Shown: piece by piece, positions 7,762-15,876 of the stretch | Layout of the letters: each line of letters opens with the position of its first letter | Position numbering within the stretch: the stretch's first letter is position 1 | Assembly: GCA_004297465.1 (NCBI GenBank) | Contig: SCUB01000005.1 | Location: 1 to 45,609 of the forward strand | Source of the DNA: Xanthobacteraceae bacterium | GTDB taxonomy: Bacteria; Pseudomonadota; Alphaproteobacteria; Rhizobiales; Xanthobacteraceae | Length of the DNA: 45,609 bases | Direction of reading: 5' to 3' | Position numbers and translations under genes: made by a program | Notes under the pieces: model-generated | What the model saw: only the letters and a program-made list of their open reading frames with translations | Told to the model about the DNA's origin: nothing | The model's database searches: none

Positions 7762-7789
7762 CTTGCGAAATTCTCATTGCCACTATACC
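7762..7789 (+). promoter_or_regulatory. Possible rpoZ promoter
   Basis: CTTGCG (7762-7767) and CTATAC (7783-7788) resemble the alphaproteobacterial housekeeping -35 (CTTGAC) and -10 (CTATAT) elements. The spacing is a short 15 bases. The -10 would lie about 46 bases before the rpoZ ATG. Confidence 0.35.
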
Positions 7790-7834
7790 TAGCATGCATA
7801 ATCCTTTTTCTGCACGGTATGGGAGTGACAGCCG

Positions 7835-8227
7835 ATGGCTCGCGTCACCGTAGAAGACTGCATTGACAAGGTCGACAACCGCTTCGAACTGGTGCTGCTC
7901 GCGGCGCATCGCGCGCGCATGATTTCGTCCGGTTCGCCGCTCACCATCGACCGCGACAATGACAAGAACCCGGTGGTGTCGCTGCGCGAGATCGCCGACG
8001 AGACCGTCTCGCCCGGCGACCTGCACGAGGAACTGGTGCATTCGCTGCAGAAATACGTCGAGGTCGACGAGCCGGAGCCGGAGTCGGTGCCGCTGATCGG
8101 TTCGGCCGGTGGCAGCGTCGATGCCGACGATACCGAGGTGGCGCCCGAGCGCATGACCGAGGAAGAGCTGCTCAAGGGGCTCGAGGGCCTGACCCCGCCC
8201 GAGGAACAGCCGGAAGAGGACGAGTAA
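7835..8227 (+). CDS. rpoZ: DNA-directed RNA polymerase omega subunit
   Basis: Omega helps assemble and hold the beta' subunit of RNA polymerase. The 130-residue protein starts [20 protein letters not shown] and continues '[35 protein letters not shown]', the conserved fold. A long acidic tail ends in PEEQPEEDE, as in relatives. GGGAG lies at correct distance before the ATG. It precedes rsh, whose product makes (p)ppGpp; in other proteobacteria omega contributes to the ppGpp site on polymerase. A terminator separates the two genes. Confidence 0.97.
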   Translation: MARVTVEDCIDKVDNRFELVLLAAHRARMISSGSPLTIDRDNDKNPVVSLREIADETVSPGDLHEELVHSLQKYVEVDEPEPESVPLIGSAGGSVDADDTEVAPERMTEEELLKGLEGLTPPEEQPEEDE

Positions 8228-8252
8228 TCCGTTTCCGGCCTCACCGGCGGAC

Positions 8253-8285
8253 AGGCCCGGCCCTCGCGCCGGGCCTTTGCTTTTG
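8253..8285 (+). terminator. Rho-independent terminator after rpoZ
   Basis: A 9-bp stem AGGCCCGGC/GCCGGGCCT (8253-8261 with 8268-8276) with a 6-base loop is followed by TTGCTTTT. It lies 26 bases after the rpoZ stop and suggests that rsh has its own promoter. Confidence 0.82.
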
Positions 8286-8305
8286 TTGACTATTTTGCCG
8301 TCGGC

Positions 8306-8336
8306 TTGGCGTATTCGGCAATGGCCGTGTTATGAT
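8306..8336 (+). promoter_or_regulatory. Possible rsh promoter
   Basis: TATGAT (8331-8336) is a good -10 candidate, with TTGGCG (8306-8311) upstream at a long 19-base spacing. It lies between the rpoZ terminator and the rsh ribosome-binding site. The -35 assignment is weak. Confidence 0.3.
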
Positions 8337-8382
8337 GCAAATGTAAGGTCGAACCATCCGCAAATGCGGAGAAGGTTGAGCG

Positions 8383-10698
8383 ATGGCCTATTGGCAGCGC
8401 AAATCAGGGCCGGTGGAAACCGCGGCGTCCGACATGGTTGCCGACGCGCCGCCGCTTGCGGCCGCCGAGACGCCGCCCAGGCATCCGCGCACCAAGATGA
8501 TGCGCCAGTACGACCTCGTCGAACGGGTGCGCGCCTACAATCCCGAGGCCGACGAGGCGCTGCTCAACCGCGCCTATGTCTATGCCATGATGGTCCACGG
8601 CGAGCAGACGCGGGCCTCCGGCGATCCCTATTTCTCGCATCCGCTTGAGGTCGCCGGTATCCTCACCGACCTCAAGCTCGACGACGCCAGCATCGCCGCC
8701 GCGCTCCTCCACGACACCATCGAGGATACCGTCGCCACCCGCGAGGATATCGACCGGCTGTTCGGCGAGGATATCGGCGCGCTGGTCGAGGGCCTGACCA
8801 AGCTTGCCAAGCTCGACCTGGTCTCGCGCGAGGCCAAGCAGGCGGAAAACCTGCGCAAGCTCCTGCTGGCGATCGCCGACGACGTGCGCGTGCTGCTGAT
8901 CAAGCTGGCCGACCGGCTGCACAACATGCGCACCCTCGAATTCGTGCCGCCGGCCTCGCGACGCCGTATCTCCGAGGAGACGCTCGACATCTATGCGCCG
9001 CTCGCCGGCCGCATGGGCATGCACGAGATGCGCGAGGAGCTTGAGAACCTGGCGTTCCGCGAGCTCAACCCGGATGCGTTCAAGGTCATCTACAACCGCC
9101 TGGTGTCGATCGCCGATCGCAACAGGAATCTCATCAGCCAGATCGAAAGCCAGCTGCTGGCCAGCCTTGCCGCGCACGGCATCGCGGCCAGGGTCAGCGG
9201 CCGCCGCAAGCGCTCCTATTCGATCTGGAACAAGATGGAGCGCAAGTCGATCGGCTTCGAGCAGCTTTCCGACATCTTCGGCTTCCGCGTCATCGTCGGC
9301 ACGGTGGAAGAGTGCTACCGCGCGCTCGGCGTCGTGCACACCACCTGGCCGGTGGTGCCGGGCCGCTTCAAGGACTACATCTCGACGCCGAAGCAGAACG
9401 AATACCGCTCGCTGCATACCACCGTGATCGGCCCCGGCAACCAGCGCGTCGAACTGCAGATCCGCACCGAGGAGATGCACCAGATCGCTGAATACGGCAT
9501 TGCCGCGCATTCGCTGTACAAGGACCGCGTGGTATCGCCGACCGAACTGCTCAAGCGCGAATCCAGCGCCTATGCGTGGCTGCGCCACACCATCGAGGTG
9601 CTGGCCGAGGGCTCCAACCCGGAAGAGTTTCTCGAACACACCAAGCTCGAGCTGTTCCACGACCAGGTGTTCTGCTTTACCCCGAAGGGCAAGCTGATCG
9701 CGCTGCCGCGCCGCGCCAACGTCATCGATTTCGCCTATGCGGTGCATACCGACATCGGCAACAGCGCGGTGGGGTGCAAGATCAACGGCAAGTTCGCGCC
9801 GCTGGTGTCCGAGCTGCAGAACGGCGACCAGGTCGAGATCATGACCTCGCGCGCCCAGACGGCGCCGCCGGCGGCGTGGGAATCGCTCGCCGTTACCGGC
9901 AAGGCGCGCGCCGCGATCCGCCGCGCCACCCGCACCGCGATTCGCGACCAGTATGCCGGGCTCGGCCGGCGCATCGTCGAGCGCCTGTTCCAGCGCGCGC
10001 GGATGGATTACGACGACGACAGCCTCAAGGGCGCGCTGCCGCGTCTTGCCCGCGCCTCGGTCGAGGACGTGCTGGCGGCGGTCGGGCGCGGCGAGATCAA
10101 GGCCTCCGACGTCGCGCGCGCCATGTATCCCGACTACAAGGAGGAGCGCGCCGCGCAGCCGGTGGCCAAGACCGGGGAGAGTGGCTGGTTCGGCCTCAAG
10201 AAAAGCCGCGCGGTCAAGTTCCGCATGCCGGCCGCTTCCAGCGACGCGGCGATCCCGATCCGCGGCATCAACAGCGATCTGCCGGTGCGGTTCGCGCCCA
10301 ACGGCGGCGCCGTGCCGGGCGACCGCATCGTCGGCATCGTCACGCCGGGCGAGGGGGTGACGATCTATCCGATCCAGTCGCCGGCGCTCAAGGATTTCGA
10401 GGACGAGCCGCAGCGCTGGCTCGACGTGCGCTGGGATGTCGACGAGAATACGCAGCAGCGCTTCCCGGCGCGGCTGTCGATCCAGCAGGTCAACGAGCCG
10501 GGCAGCCTCGCCCAGGTCGCCGGCGTGATCGCCGAGCATGACGGCAACATCGACAATATCCAGATGAGCCGCAAGTCGCCGGACTTCACCGAACTTACGG
10601 TCGACGTCGGCGTCTACGATCTCAAGCACCTCACTGCCATCATCGCGCAGCTGCGCGCCAAGGCCATCGTCGCGCGCGTCGAGCGCGTCAACGGCTAA
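8383..10698 (+). CDS. rsh: Bifunctional (p)ppGpp synthetase/hydrolase (RelA/SpoT homologue)
   Basis: This single stringent-response enzyme of alphaproteobacteria makes and degrades (p)ppGpp in response to starvation. It has 771 residues. An N-terminal extension of about 40 residues is followed by the HD hydrolase domain (about 80-190: 'YFSHPLEV', '[10 protein letters not shown]', with '[12 protein letters not shown]' after it). The synthetase domain (about 270-375) has '[11 protein letters not shown]', 'DIFGFRVIV' and '[15 protein letters not shown]'. A TGS domain spans about 424-490 ('[28 protein letters not shown]'), and a C-terminal ACT domain from about 700. GGAGAAGG stands upstream of the chosen [14 protein letters not shown] near residue 39 is a possible internal start. 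pdxJ follows after 32 bases. Confidence 0.96.
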   Translation: MAYWQRKSGPVETAASDMVADAPPLAAAETPPRHPRTKMMRQYDLVERVRAYNPEADEALLNRAYVYAMMVHGEQTRASGDPYFSHPLEVAGILTDLKLDDASIAAALLHDTIEDTVATREDIDRLFGEDIGALVEGLTKLAKLDLVSREAKQAENLRKLLLAIADDVRVLLIKLADRLHNMRTLEFVPPASRRRISEETLDIYAPLAGRMGMHEMREELENLAFRELNPDAFKVIYNRLVSIADRNRNLISQIESQLLASLAAHGIAARVSGRRKRSYSIWNKMERKSIGFEQLSDIFGFRVIVGTVEECYRALGVVHTTWPVVPGRFKDYISTPKQNEYRSLHTTVIGPGNQRVELQIRTEEMHQIAEYGIAAHSLYKDRVVSPTELLKRESSAYAWLRHTIEVLAEGSNPEEFLEHTKLELFHDQVFCFTPKGKLIALPRRANVIDFAYAVHTDIGNSAVGCKINGKFAPLVSELQNGDQVEIMTSRAQTAPPAAWESLAVTGKARAAIRRATRTAIRDQYAGLGRRIVERLFQRARMDYDDDSLKGALPRLARASVEDVLAAVGRGEIKASDVARAMYPDYKEERAAQPVAKTGESGWFGLKKSRAVKFRMPAASSDAAIPIRGINSDLPVRFAPNGGAVPGDRIVGIVTPGEGVTIYPIQSPALKDFEDEPQRWLDVRWDVDENTQQRFPARLSIQQVNEPGSLAQVAGVIAEHDGNIDNIQMSRKSPDFTELTVDVGVYDLKHLTAIIAQLRAKAIVARVERVNG

Positions 10699-10730
10699 GC
10701 CCTGAGGAAATTCCGAAAAGACCGTCCCGC

Positions 10731-11498
10731 ATGTCCAAGCTGTCCCCGCCGCGCCTCGGCATCAACGTCGATCATGTCGCAACGCTGCGCAACGCGCGCG
10801 GCGGCCGTCATCCCGATCCGGTGCGCGCCGCGCTCGCCGCCGTCGCCGCCGGCGCCGACGGCATCACGGCGCATCTGCGCGAGGACCGCCGCCACATCCG
10901 CGACGACGACATGGCGCGGCTGAAGGCCGAAATCGCGGTCCCGCTCAATTTCGAGATGGCGGCGACCGACGAGATGGTGGCGATCGCGCTTGCGACCGCG
11001 CCACACGCGGCCTGCCTGGTGCCCGAGCGCCGCGCCGAACTCACCACCGAGGGCGGGCTCGATGTCGCCGGCCACGAGGCGGCGCTCGGGACCGCGGTGG
11101 CGCGGCTCGGGGACGCCGGCATCCGGGTGTCGCTGTTCATCGCCGCCGATCCGCGCCAGATCGAGGCGGCGGCGCGCCTCAAGGCGCCGGTGGTCGAGAT
11201 CCATACCGGGGCGTGGTGCGATGCCGAGACGGAAGGCCCGGACGTGCGCGCCGAGGCGGAATGGCGGCGCATCGTCACCGGCGTGGCGCTGGCCGCCTCA
11301 TGCGGCCTCGAGGTGCATGCCGGCCACGGACTCGATTACGTCACCGCCGAGCGCATCTCGGCCCTGCCGGAGATCGCCGAACTGAACATCGGCCATTACA
11401 TGATGGGCGAGGCGCTGTTCGTGGGCGTCGGCGAGACCGTGCGCATGATGCGGGCGGCGATGGCGCGCGGACGGACGAGGGGCCGCGCGGCGTCATGA
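10731..11498 (+). CDS. pdxJ: Pyridoxine 5'-phosphate synthase
   Basis: PdxJ closes the ring of pyridoxine 5'-phosphate from 1-deoxyxylulose 5-phosphate and 3-amino-2-oxopropyl phosphate, the last shared step of DXP-dependent vitamin B6 synthesis. The 255-residue TIM barrel starts '[18 protein letters not shown]', then '[28 protein letters not shown]', '[11 protein letters not shown]', 'VEIHTGAW', 'VHAGHGLDY' and '[16 protein letters not shown]', all family signatures. Its stop overlaps the acpS start in ATGA. PLP is the cofactor of glyA and of the cysteine desulfurase in this window. Confidence 0.96.
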   Translation: MSKLSPPRLGINVDHVATLRNARGGRHPDPVRAALAAVAAGADGITAHLREDRRHIRDDDMARLKAEIAVPLNFEMAATDEMVAIALATAPHAACLVPERRAELTTEGGLDVAGHEAALGTAVARLGDAGIRVSLFIAADPRQIEAAARLKAPVVEIHTGAWCDAETEGPDVRAEAEWRRIVTGVALAASCGLEVHAGHGLDYVTAERISALPEIAELNIGHYMMGEALFVGVGETVRMMRAAMARGRTRGRAAS

Positions 11499-11911
11499 TC
11501 CTGGGCATCGGCTCCGATCTCATCGACATCCGCCGCGTCGAGAAGGTGCTGGAGCGCCATGGCGAGCGTTTCCTGGCGCGGGTATTCACCGTAACCGAAC
11601 GGGCCAAGGCCGAGCGCCGGGCCGGCGTGGCGGCGGTCCGGGCTTCCACCTATGCCAAGCGATTCGCCGCCAAGGAGGCCTGCGCCAAGGCGCTCGGCAC
11701 CGGCATCCGGCGCGGGGTGTGGTGGCGTGACATCGGGGTGGTCAACCTGCCCGGCGGGCGGCCCACCCTGCAGCTCACCGGCGGGGCGCTGGCGCGGCTG
11801 GAGGCGATGGCGCCCCCCGGCTGTACCGCCCGCATCGACCTCTCGATGACCGACGACTGGCCGCTGGCGCAGGCTTTCGTGGTTATTTCGGCGGTCCCCG
11901 CCGCTACCTGA
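11495..11911 (+). CDS. acpS: Holo-[acyl-carrier-protein] synthase
   Basis: AcpS transfers 4'-phosphopantetheine from CoA to the serine of apo-ACP. The 138-residue protein shows '[26 protein letters not shown]', with the Mg-binding Asp in GSDL, and '[19 protein letters not shown]', with the second acidic ligand in AAKEA. Both are hallmarks. It starts within the pdxJ stop codon (ATGA), so it is translationally coupled. Its targets could include the ACP encoded at 39607-39870. Confidence 0.96.
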   Translation: MILGIGSDLIDIRRVEKVLERHGERFLARVFTVTERAKAERRAGVAAVRASTYAKRFAAKEACAKALGTGIRRGVWWRDIGVVNLPGGRPTLQLTGGALARLEAMAPPGCTARIDLSMTDDWPLAQAFVVISAVPAAT

Positions 11912-12061
11912 CGCGGCATTCCGCCGCCCCGCCAGCCCCGAAATGGCCTTAATGGCCCGGCTTGTCGTGCCTCCGCTTTCCTTCATTTGCGCGGGCCTGC
12001 CGGAGCGTCTACAACGCGCCGGGGCCAGCCGCCCCGCCGTTTTCCCCGAATCGGAAGAGTC

Positions 12062-12820
12062 ATGAGCGTGACCACGAAGGCCAAAAACGAGAGCAGCTTC
12101 GGCGAAACCGTCCGCGTCGTGGTCCATGCCCTGATCATCGCGCTGGTGATTCGCACCTTCCTGTTCCAGCCGTTCAACATTCCCTCGGGATCGATGAAGG
12201 CGACGCTCCTGGTCGGCGACTACCTGTTCGTCTCGAAATACTCTTACGGCTACAGCAAATACTCATTCCCGTTCTCGCCGCCGCTGTTCTCCGGCCGCGT
12301 CTTCGGCTCGGTGCCCGCGCGCGGCGACATCGCGGTGTTCCGCCTGCCCAAGGACGATACCACCGACTACATCAAGCGCGTGATCGGGCTACCCGGCGAC
12401 CGCATCCAGATGAAGGAGGGACTGCTCCACATCAACGGCGAGCCGGTCAAGCGCGAGCGGCTGACCGATTTCGTCGGCGAGGATCCGTGTGGCAACGACG
12501 CCATGGCGCGAGTCAAGCGCTGGCGCGAGACGCTGCCCAACGGCGTGAGTTACGAGTCACTCGACTGCGTCGATAATGGCTTCTACGACAATACGCCGGT
12601 CTACACCGTGCCGGCTGGCCACCTGTTCATGATGGGTGACAACCGCGACAACTCCACCGACAGCCGGGTGCTGTCGGCGGTGGGCTATGTGCCGTTCCAG
12701 AATCTGGTCGGCCGTGCCCAGATGATCTTCTTCTCCATTGCCGAGGGCACGCCCGCCTGGCAGATCTGGCGCTGGCCGTTCGCGGTGCGGTGGAACCGGC
12801 TGTTTTCCATCGTGCGATGA
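12062..12820 (+). CDS. lepB: Signal peptidase I
   Basis: LepB is an inner-membrane serine protease that removes signal peptides after Sec or Tat export. The 252-residue protein has one N-terminal membrane helix (VVHALIIALVIRTFLFQPF), the catalytic serine in 'IPSGSMKATL' (Ser44), the catalytic lysine in 'DYIKRVIGLPGD' (Lys105) and the box 'LFMMGDNRDNSTDSR'. The ATG at 12062 follows GGAAGAG. The 150 bases upstream (11912-12061) hold no gene; they may contain a promoter. The stop overlaps the rnc start (ATGA), as in many Hyphomicrobiales. Confidence 0.97.
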   Translation: MSVTTKAKNESSFGETVRVVVHALIIALVIRTFLFQPFNIPSGSMKATLLVGDYLFVSKYSYGYSKYSFPFSPPLFSGRVFGSVPARGDIAVFRLPKDDTTDYIKRVIGLPGDRIQMKEGLLHINGEPVKRERLTDFVGEDPCGNDAMARVKRWRETLPNGVSYESLDCVDNGFYDNTPVYTVPAGHLFMMGDNRDNSTDSRVLSAVGYVPFQNLVGRAQMIFFSIAEGTPAWQIWRWPFAVRWNRLFSIVR

Positions 12821-13584
12821 GCCCGCGCGCCAAAACTCCATCGACCGGCGGTGCCCGGCGTGGCGTCAAGGCCGGCCTCAAGGCCCTTGAGGAGCGCCTC
12901 GGCTACGGCTTCACCGATGCGGTCCTGCTGGCGACCGCGCTCACCCATGTGTCGTCGCTCAAGGCCTCGGCGCTGAAATCGCCGTTGAGCCGCACCGGCA
13001 GCTACCAGCGGCTCGAATTTCTCGGCGACCATGTGCTCGGCCTGGTGGTGTCCGACATGCTGTTCCGCGCCTTTCCGGAGGCCGACGAGGGCGAGATGTC
13101 GAAGCGGCTCGCCGATCTGGTGCGCAAGGAAACCTGCGCCGACATCGCCCGTGGCCTTGACCTGGCCGAGCTGGTTCGGGTCGGCAGCGTCGGCGCGGGC
13201 GCGGGCGAGCGGCTGCGCAAATCGGTGCTGGGCGACGTCTGCGAAGCGGTGATCGGCGCGGTGTTCCTCGACGGCGGCTATGGCGCGGCGGCCGAGCTGG
13301 TGACACGGTTGTGGAGTGAGCGCATGCGCAAGCCGATGCGGGCGCTGCGCGACGCCAAGACGGTGCTGCAGGAATGGGCCCAGGCGCGCGGCCTGCCGAC
13401 GCCGACCTACCGCGAGGTCGAGCGCACCGGCCCGCACCACAGTCCGCAATTCCGCGTCGCGGTGGAACTGCCGGGTCTTGCGCCCGCCGAAGGCACCGGC
13501 GCCAGCAAGCGCGCTGCGGAAAAGGCCGCGGCCTCGACCATGCTCGAACGGGAGGGCGTCACCGGCGCCGCCGACCATGACTGA
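12817..13584 (+). CDS. rnc: Ribonuclease III
   Basis: RNase III cuts double-stranded RNA and processes rRNA precursors. The 255-residue protein has the nuclease signature 'YQRLEFLGDHVLGLVVSDMLF' and 'SVLGDVCEAVIGAVFLDGGY'. The C-terminal double-strand-RNA-binding domain reads 'DAKTVLQEWAQARGLPTPTY' through 'GASKRAAEKAAASTML'. The signature has Gln and His where ERLEFLGDRVL is usual, while the acidic catalytic residues are kept. It starts in the lepB stop codon and overlaps era by 8 bases, so lepB-rnc-era is a tightly coupled unit. Confidence 0.97.
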   Translation: MSPRAKTPSTGGARRGVKAGLKALEERLGYGFTDAVLLATALTHVSSLKASALKSPLSRTGSYQRLEFLGDHVLGLVVSDMLFRAFPEADEGEMSKRLADLVRKETCADIARGLDLAELVRVGSVGAGAGERLRKSVLGDVCEAVIGAVFLDGGYGAAAELVTRLWSERMRKPMRALRDAKTVLQEWAQARGLPTPTYREVERTGPHHSPQFRVAVELPGLAPAEGTGASKRAAEKAAASTMLEREGVTGAADHD

Positions 13585-14503
13585 TCCAGCCGCCGCTCCG
13601 GCGTCTCCCCCGACACGCTGCGGTTTCGTGGCGCTGATCGGCGCCCCGAACGCCGGCAAGTCGACGCTGGTCAACGCGCTGGTCGGCGCCAAGGTCACCA
13701 TCGTTTCGCGCAAGGTGCAGACCACGCGCGCGCTCATTCGCGGCATCGTCATCGAGAACGACGCCCAGATCATCCTGGTCGACACGCCAGGCATCTTCGC
13801 GCCGCGCCGAAGGCTTGACCGCGCCATGGTGACGACGGCGTGGAGCGGGGCGCATGACGCCGACCTCGTCGGCGTGCTGATCGACGCCCGCAAGGGCATC
13901 GACGAGGAGGCCGACGCCATCATGTCGCGGCTGGCCGGCCTGCCGCACAAGAAATTCCTCATCCTCAACAAGATCGACCTGGTGCCGCGCGACAGCCTGC
14001 TGGCGCTCGCCAAGGCCGCCAACGAGCGGGTGGCGTTCGCCGAGACCTTCATGGTGTCGGCGCTCAGCGGCGACGGCGTCGCCGACCTGCGCCGGACGCT
14101 GGCGGAGTGCCTGCCGGAAGGGCCGTTCCTCTATCCGCCCGATCACATGTCGGATGCGCCGATGCGGCATCTGGCGGCCGAGATCACCCGCGAAAAGCTC
14201 TACCACAAGCTGCATCAGGAACTGCCCTACCAGTCCACGGTCGAGACCGATCAGTGGAAGGACATGAAGGACGGCAGCGTGCGCATCGAGCAGACCATCT
14301 TTGTCGAGCGCGACAGCCAGCGCAAGATCGTGCTCGGCAAGGGCGGGCAGACCATCAAGGCGATCGGAGCCGCGGCGCGCAAGGAGCTTGGCGAGATCGT
14401 CGGCGCGCCGGTGCATCTGTTCCTGTTCGTCAAGGTGCGCGAAGGCTGGGGCGACGATCCCGAACGCTATCGCGAGATGGGGCTCGACTTTCCGCGCGAG
14501 TAA
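13577..14503 (+). CDS. era: GTPase Era
   Basis: Era binds 16S rRNA and aids 30S subunit maturation. The 308-residue protein has G1 '[12 protein letters not shown]', the Era-specific '[15 protein letters not shown]', G3 'DTPGIF', G4 'NKID' and a C-terminal KH domain ('[28 protein letters not shown]'). The frame is open further upstream inside rnc, but ATG 13577 gives the normal Era N-terminus ([20 protein letters not shown]). The neighbouring RNase III supplies the rRNA-processing partner step. Confidence 0.97.
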   Translation: MTDPAAAPASPPTRCGFVALIGAPNAGKSTLVNALVGAKVTIVSRKVQTTRALIRGIVIENDAQIILVDTPGIFAPRRRLDRAMVTTAWSGAHDADLVGVLIDARKGIDEEADAIMSRLAGLPHKKFLILNKIDLVPRDSLLALAKAANERVAFAETFMVSALSGDGVADLRRTLAECLPEGPFLYPPDHMSDAPMRHLAAEITREKLYHKLHQELPYQSTVETDQWKDMKDGSVRIEQTIFVERDSQRKIVLGKGGQTIKAIGAAARKELGEIVGAPVHLFLFVKVREGWGDDPERYREMGLDFPRE

Positions 14504-14545
14504 GCATGATCTGCGAAAAGTGGGAACCGGTTTTCGGGCAGGCTT
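14504..14545. repeat. Partial copy of a second dispersed repeat (GCATGATC family)
   Basis: GCATGATCTGCGAAAAGTGG and the following GAACCGGTTTTCGG match the 5' half of an interspersed palindromic repeat common in Bradyrhizobium-like genomes, where it ends in a second GATCATGC arm. Here the right half is degenerate. It lies directly after the era stop, between era and recO. A related degenerate copy is at 39439-39473. Confidence 0.6.
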
Positions 14546-14604
14546 GCCCGCGTCGCGACGATGCGGGACAATGCGTTCCGATCAACCTCCGACAGGTTTT
14601 CGCA

Positions 14605-15414
14605 ATGGAGTGGAGCGACGAGGGCATCGTGCTCGGCGTGCGGCGCCATGGCGAGACCAGCGCCATCATCGAACTGATGACGCATGGCCACGGCCGCCAT
14701 CTCGGCATGGTGCGCGGCGGCGCCGGCAGCCGTCTGCGTCCGGTGCTGCAGCCGGGCAACACGGTGAGCGCGGTGTGGCGCGCCCGGCTTGACGAGCATC
14801 TCGGCGTCTATGCGGTGGAAGGGCTGGAATTGCGCGCCGCGCACCTGATGGCGCTGCCGCACGCGCTGTACGGCCTCGGTCATCTGGCCGGCCTGACGCG
14901 GCTGTTGCCCGAGCGCGATCCGCATGCCGCGCTTTACGACACGCTCGCCGCCATGCTCAGCCGCCTCGACGATGCGCGCGAGGCCGCCGTGCGGATGGTG
15001 CGCTTCGAACTGGCGATGCTCGGCGAACTCGGCTTCGGCCTCGACCTATCGCGCTGCGCGGCCAGCGGCGCGACCGACGACCTGATCTACGTTTCACCGA
15101 AATCGGGTTGCGCGGTATCGCGCGAGGCCGGCGCGCCGTGGCGCGAGCGGCTGCTGCGGCTGCCGCCGTTCCTGCGCGCGCCGGTTAAGGCCGGCGACGT
15201 CAGCGATGACGATCTCATCGACGGCTTCGCGCTGACCGGCCTGTTCCTGTCGCGCCATGTGCTGGAGCCGCGCGGGCTTGCCCATGACGATGCGCGCCGC
15301 GCCTTCATGACGGTGGTGACGCATCGCCGTGGACATTCCGGCCCGCCGATGCAAAACGGGCCGGAGCAGGGCTCCGGCCCGTTGCAGGATTTTCCGCGCG
15401 GAGCGGATCAGTAA
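14605..15414 (+). CDS. recO: DNA repair protein RecO
   Basis: RecO helps load RecA on SSB-coated single strands with RecF and RecR. The protein starts [20 protein letters not shown] and continues '[31 protein letters not shown]', the N-terminal OB fold of the family, then a helical C-terminal domain. It has 269 residues, about 20 more than many relatives. The last stretch ([20 protein letters not shown] and on) is encoded across a 13-bp hairpin that looks like the terminator of the convergent small gene, so the tail is probably a late extension. The two genes overlap by 7 bases at their ends. Confidence 0.94.
   Translation: MEWSDEGIVLGVRRHGETSAIIELMTHGHGRHLGMVRGGAGSRLRPVLQPGNTVSAVWRARLDEHLGVYAVEGLELRAAHLMALPHALYGLGHLAGLTRLLPERDPHAALYDTLAAMLSRLDDAREAAVRMVRFELAMLGELGFGLDLSRCAASGATDDLIYVSPKSGCAVSREAGAPWRERLLRLPPFLRAPVKAGDVSDDDLIDGFALTGLFLSRHVLEPRGLAHDDARRAFMTVVTHRRGHSGPPMQNGPEQGSGPLQDFPRGADQ
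15351..15383 (-). terminator. Hairpin between recO and the convergent secreted-protein gene
   Basis: A perfect 13-bp stem (15355-15367 with 15371-15383) closes a 3-base loop. Read on the minus strand it runs into TTGC after GTT, giving TTTT. On plus there is no T tract. It therefore fits best as the terminator of the minus-strand gene 15408-15659. It lies inside the recO reading frame. Confidence 0.6.
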
Positions 15415-15659
15415 TAGCGGTAGGGGCGCGGCCGCCACGGACCGGGCGGACCGGCACGCCAGCACTGGCGCACCCAGCGATAGCCGTTCCAGACCCGGCG
15501 GCACACCAGGCGCACGTCCTGCACCATGCCGTTCTCCGACACGGCGCCGGCGACCGGGGCGATCCCCGGCAGCGTCATGGCCTCGGCGCGTGACGCCATC
15601 AGCGAACCGGCTCCAAGCACCACCACGGCAGCCGCCGCGGCCAATATCATTCGACGCAT
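15408..15659 (-). CDS. Small secreted or periplasmic protein of unknown function
   Basis: This 83-residue protein has a clear signal peptide ([20 protein letters not shown] through MASRAEA). The mature part of about 56 residues is rich in Arg, Trp, Pro and Tyr: '[22 protein letters not shown]', then a [10 protein letters not shown] tail. Two cysteines could form a disulfide after export. A very good Shine-Dalgarno, AAGGAGG, supports ATG 15657-15659. Small exported proteins with Arg/Tyr-rich tails of this kind are common in Hyphomicrobiales, but I know of no assigned role. It is divergent from parC. Confidence 0.75.
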   Translation of the reverse strand: MRRMILAAAAAVVVLGAGSLMASRAEAMTLPGIAPVAGAVSENGMVQDVRLVCRRVWNGYRWVRQCWRAGPPGPWRPRPYRYY

Positions 15660-15876
15660 TCGTTCCTCCTTCGTGGACGTTCGCTGCAAAAACGCAGCAG
15701 GTCCGGCCTCTTGCATCCATTTCGGGCCGCGAACCGATGATCACTTTCTGACGCGGGAATTACGGCAAGCGTACCAGAATAGCTTGCGAACGCAGTATGC
15801 CACGGCAATTGAGAACAGTTGATGGCCGGGCCATTCATGGCTTGTTCATTTTGGCTGCACCAGTTAACCGGACGTT

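Larger units (their letters stand above)
7494..7834. other. Long AT-richer intergenic region between the NYN gene and rpoZ
   Basis: This gap lies between divergent genes and is clearly richer in A and T than its surroundings, with T-rich and A-rich runs near 7505-7520 and 7649-7665. I see no convincing coding frame, no tRNA, and no hairpin plus T-run that would mark a small RNA end. Both promoters must lie here. A Fur-like palindrome at 7735-7749 and a possible rpoZ promoter at 7762-7789 are listed separately. A non-coding RNA cannot be ruled out. Confidence 0.6.

Noticed and set aside
8404..10629. A 741-codon open frame antisense to rsh
   Set aside because: It lies wholly opposite a certain gene and is open only because GC-rich codon bias removes stops on the other strand; its translation is low-complexity Arg/Asp/Gly/His-rich.
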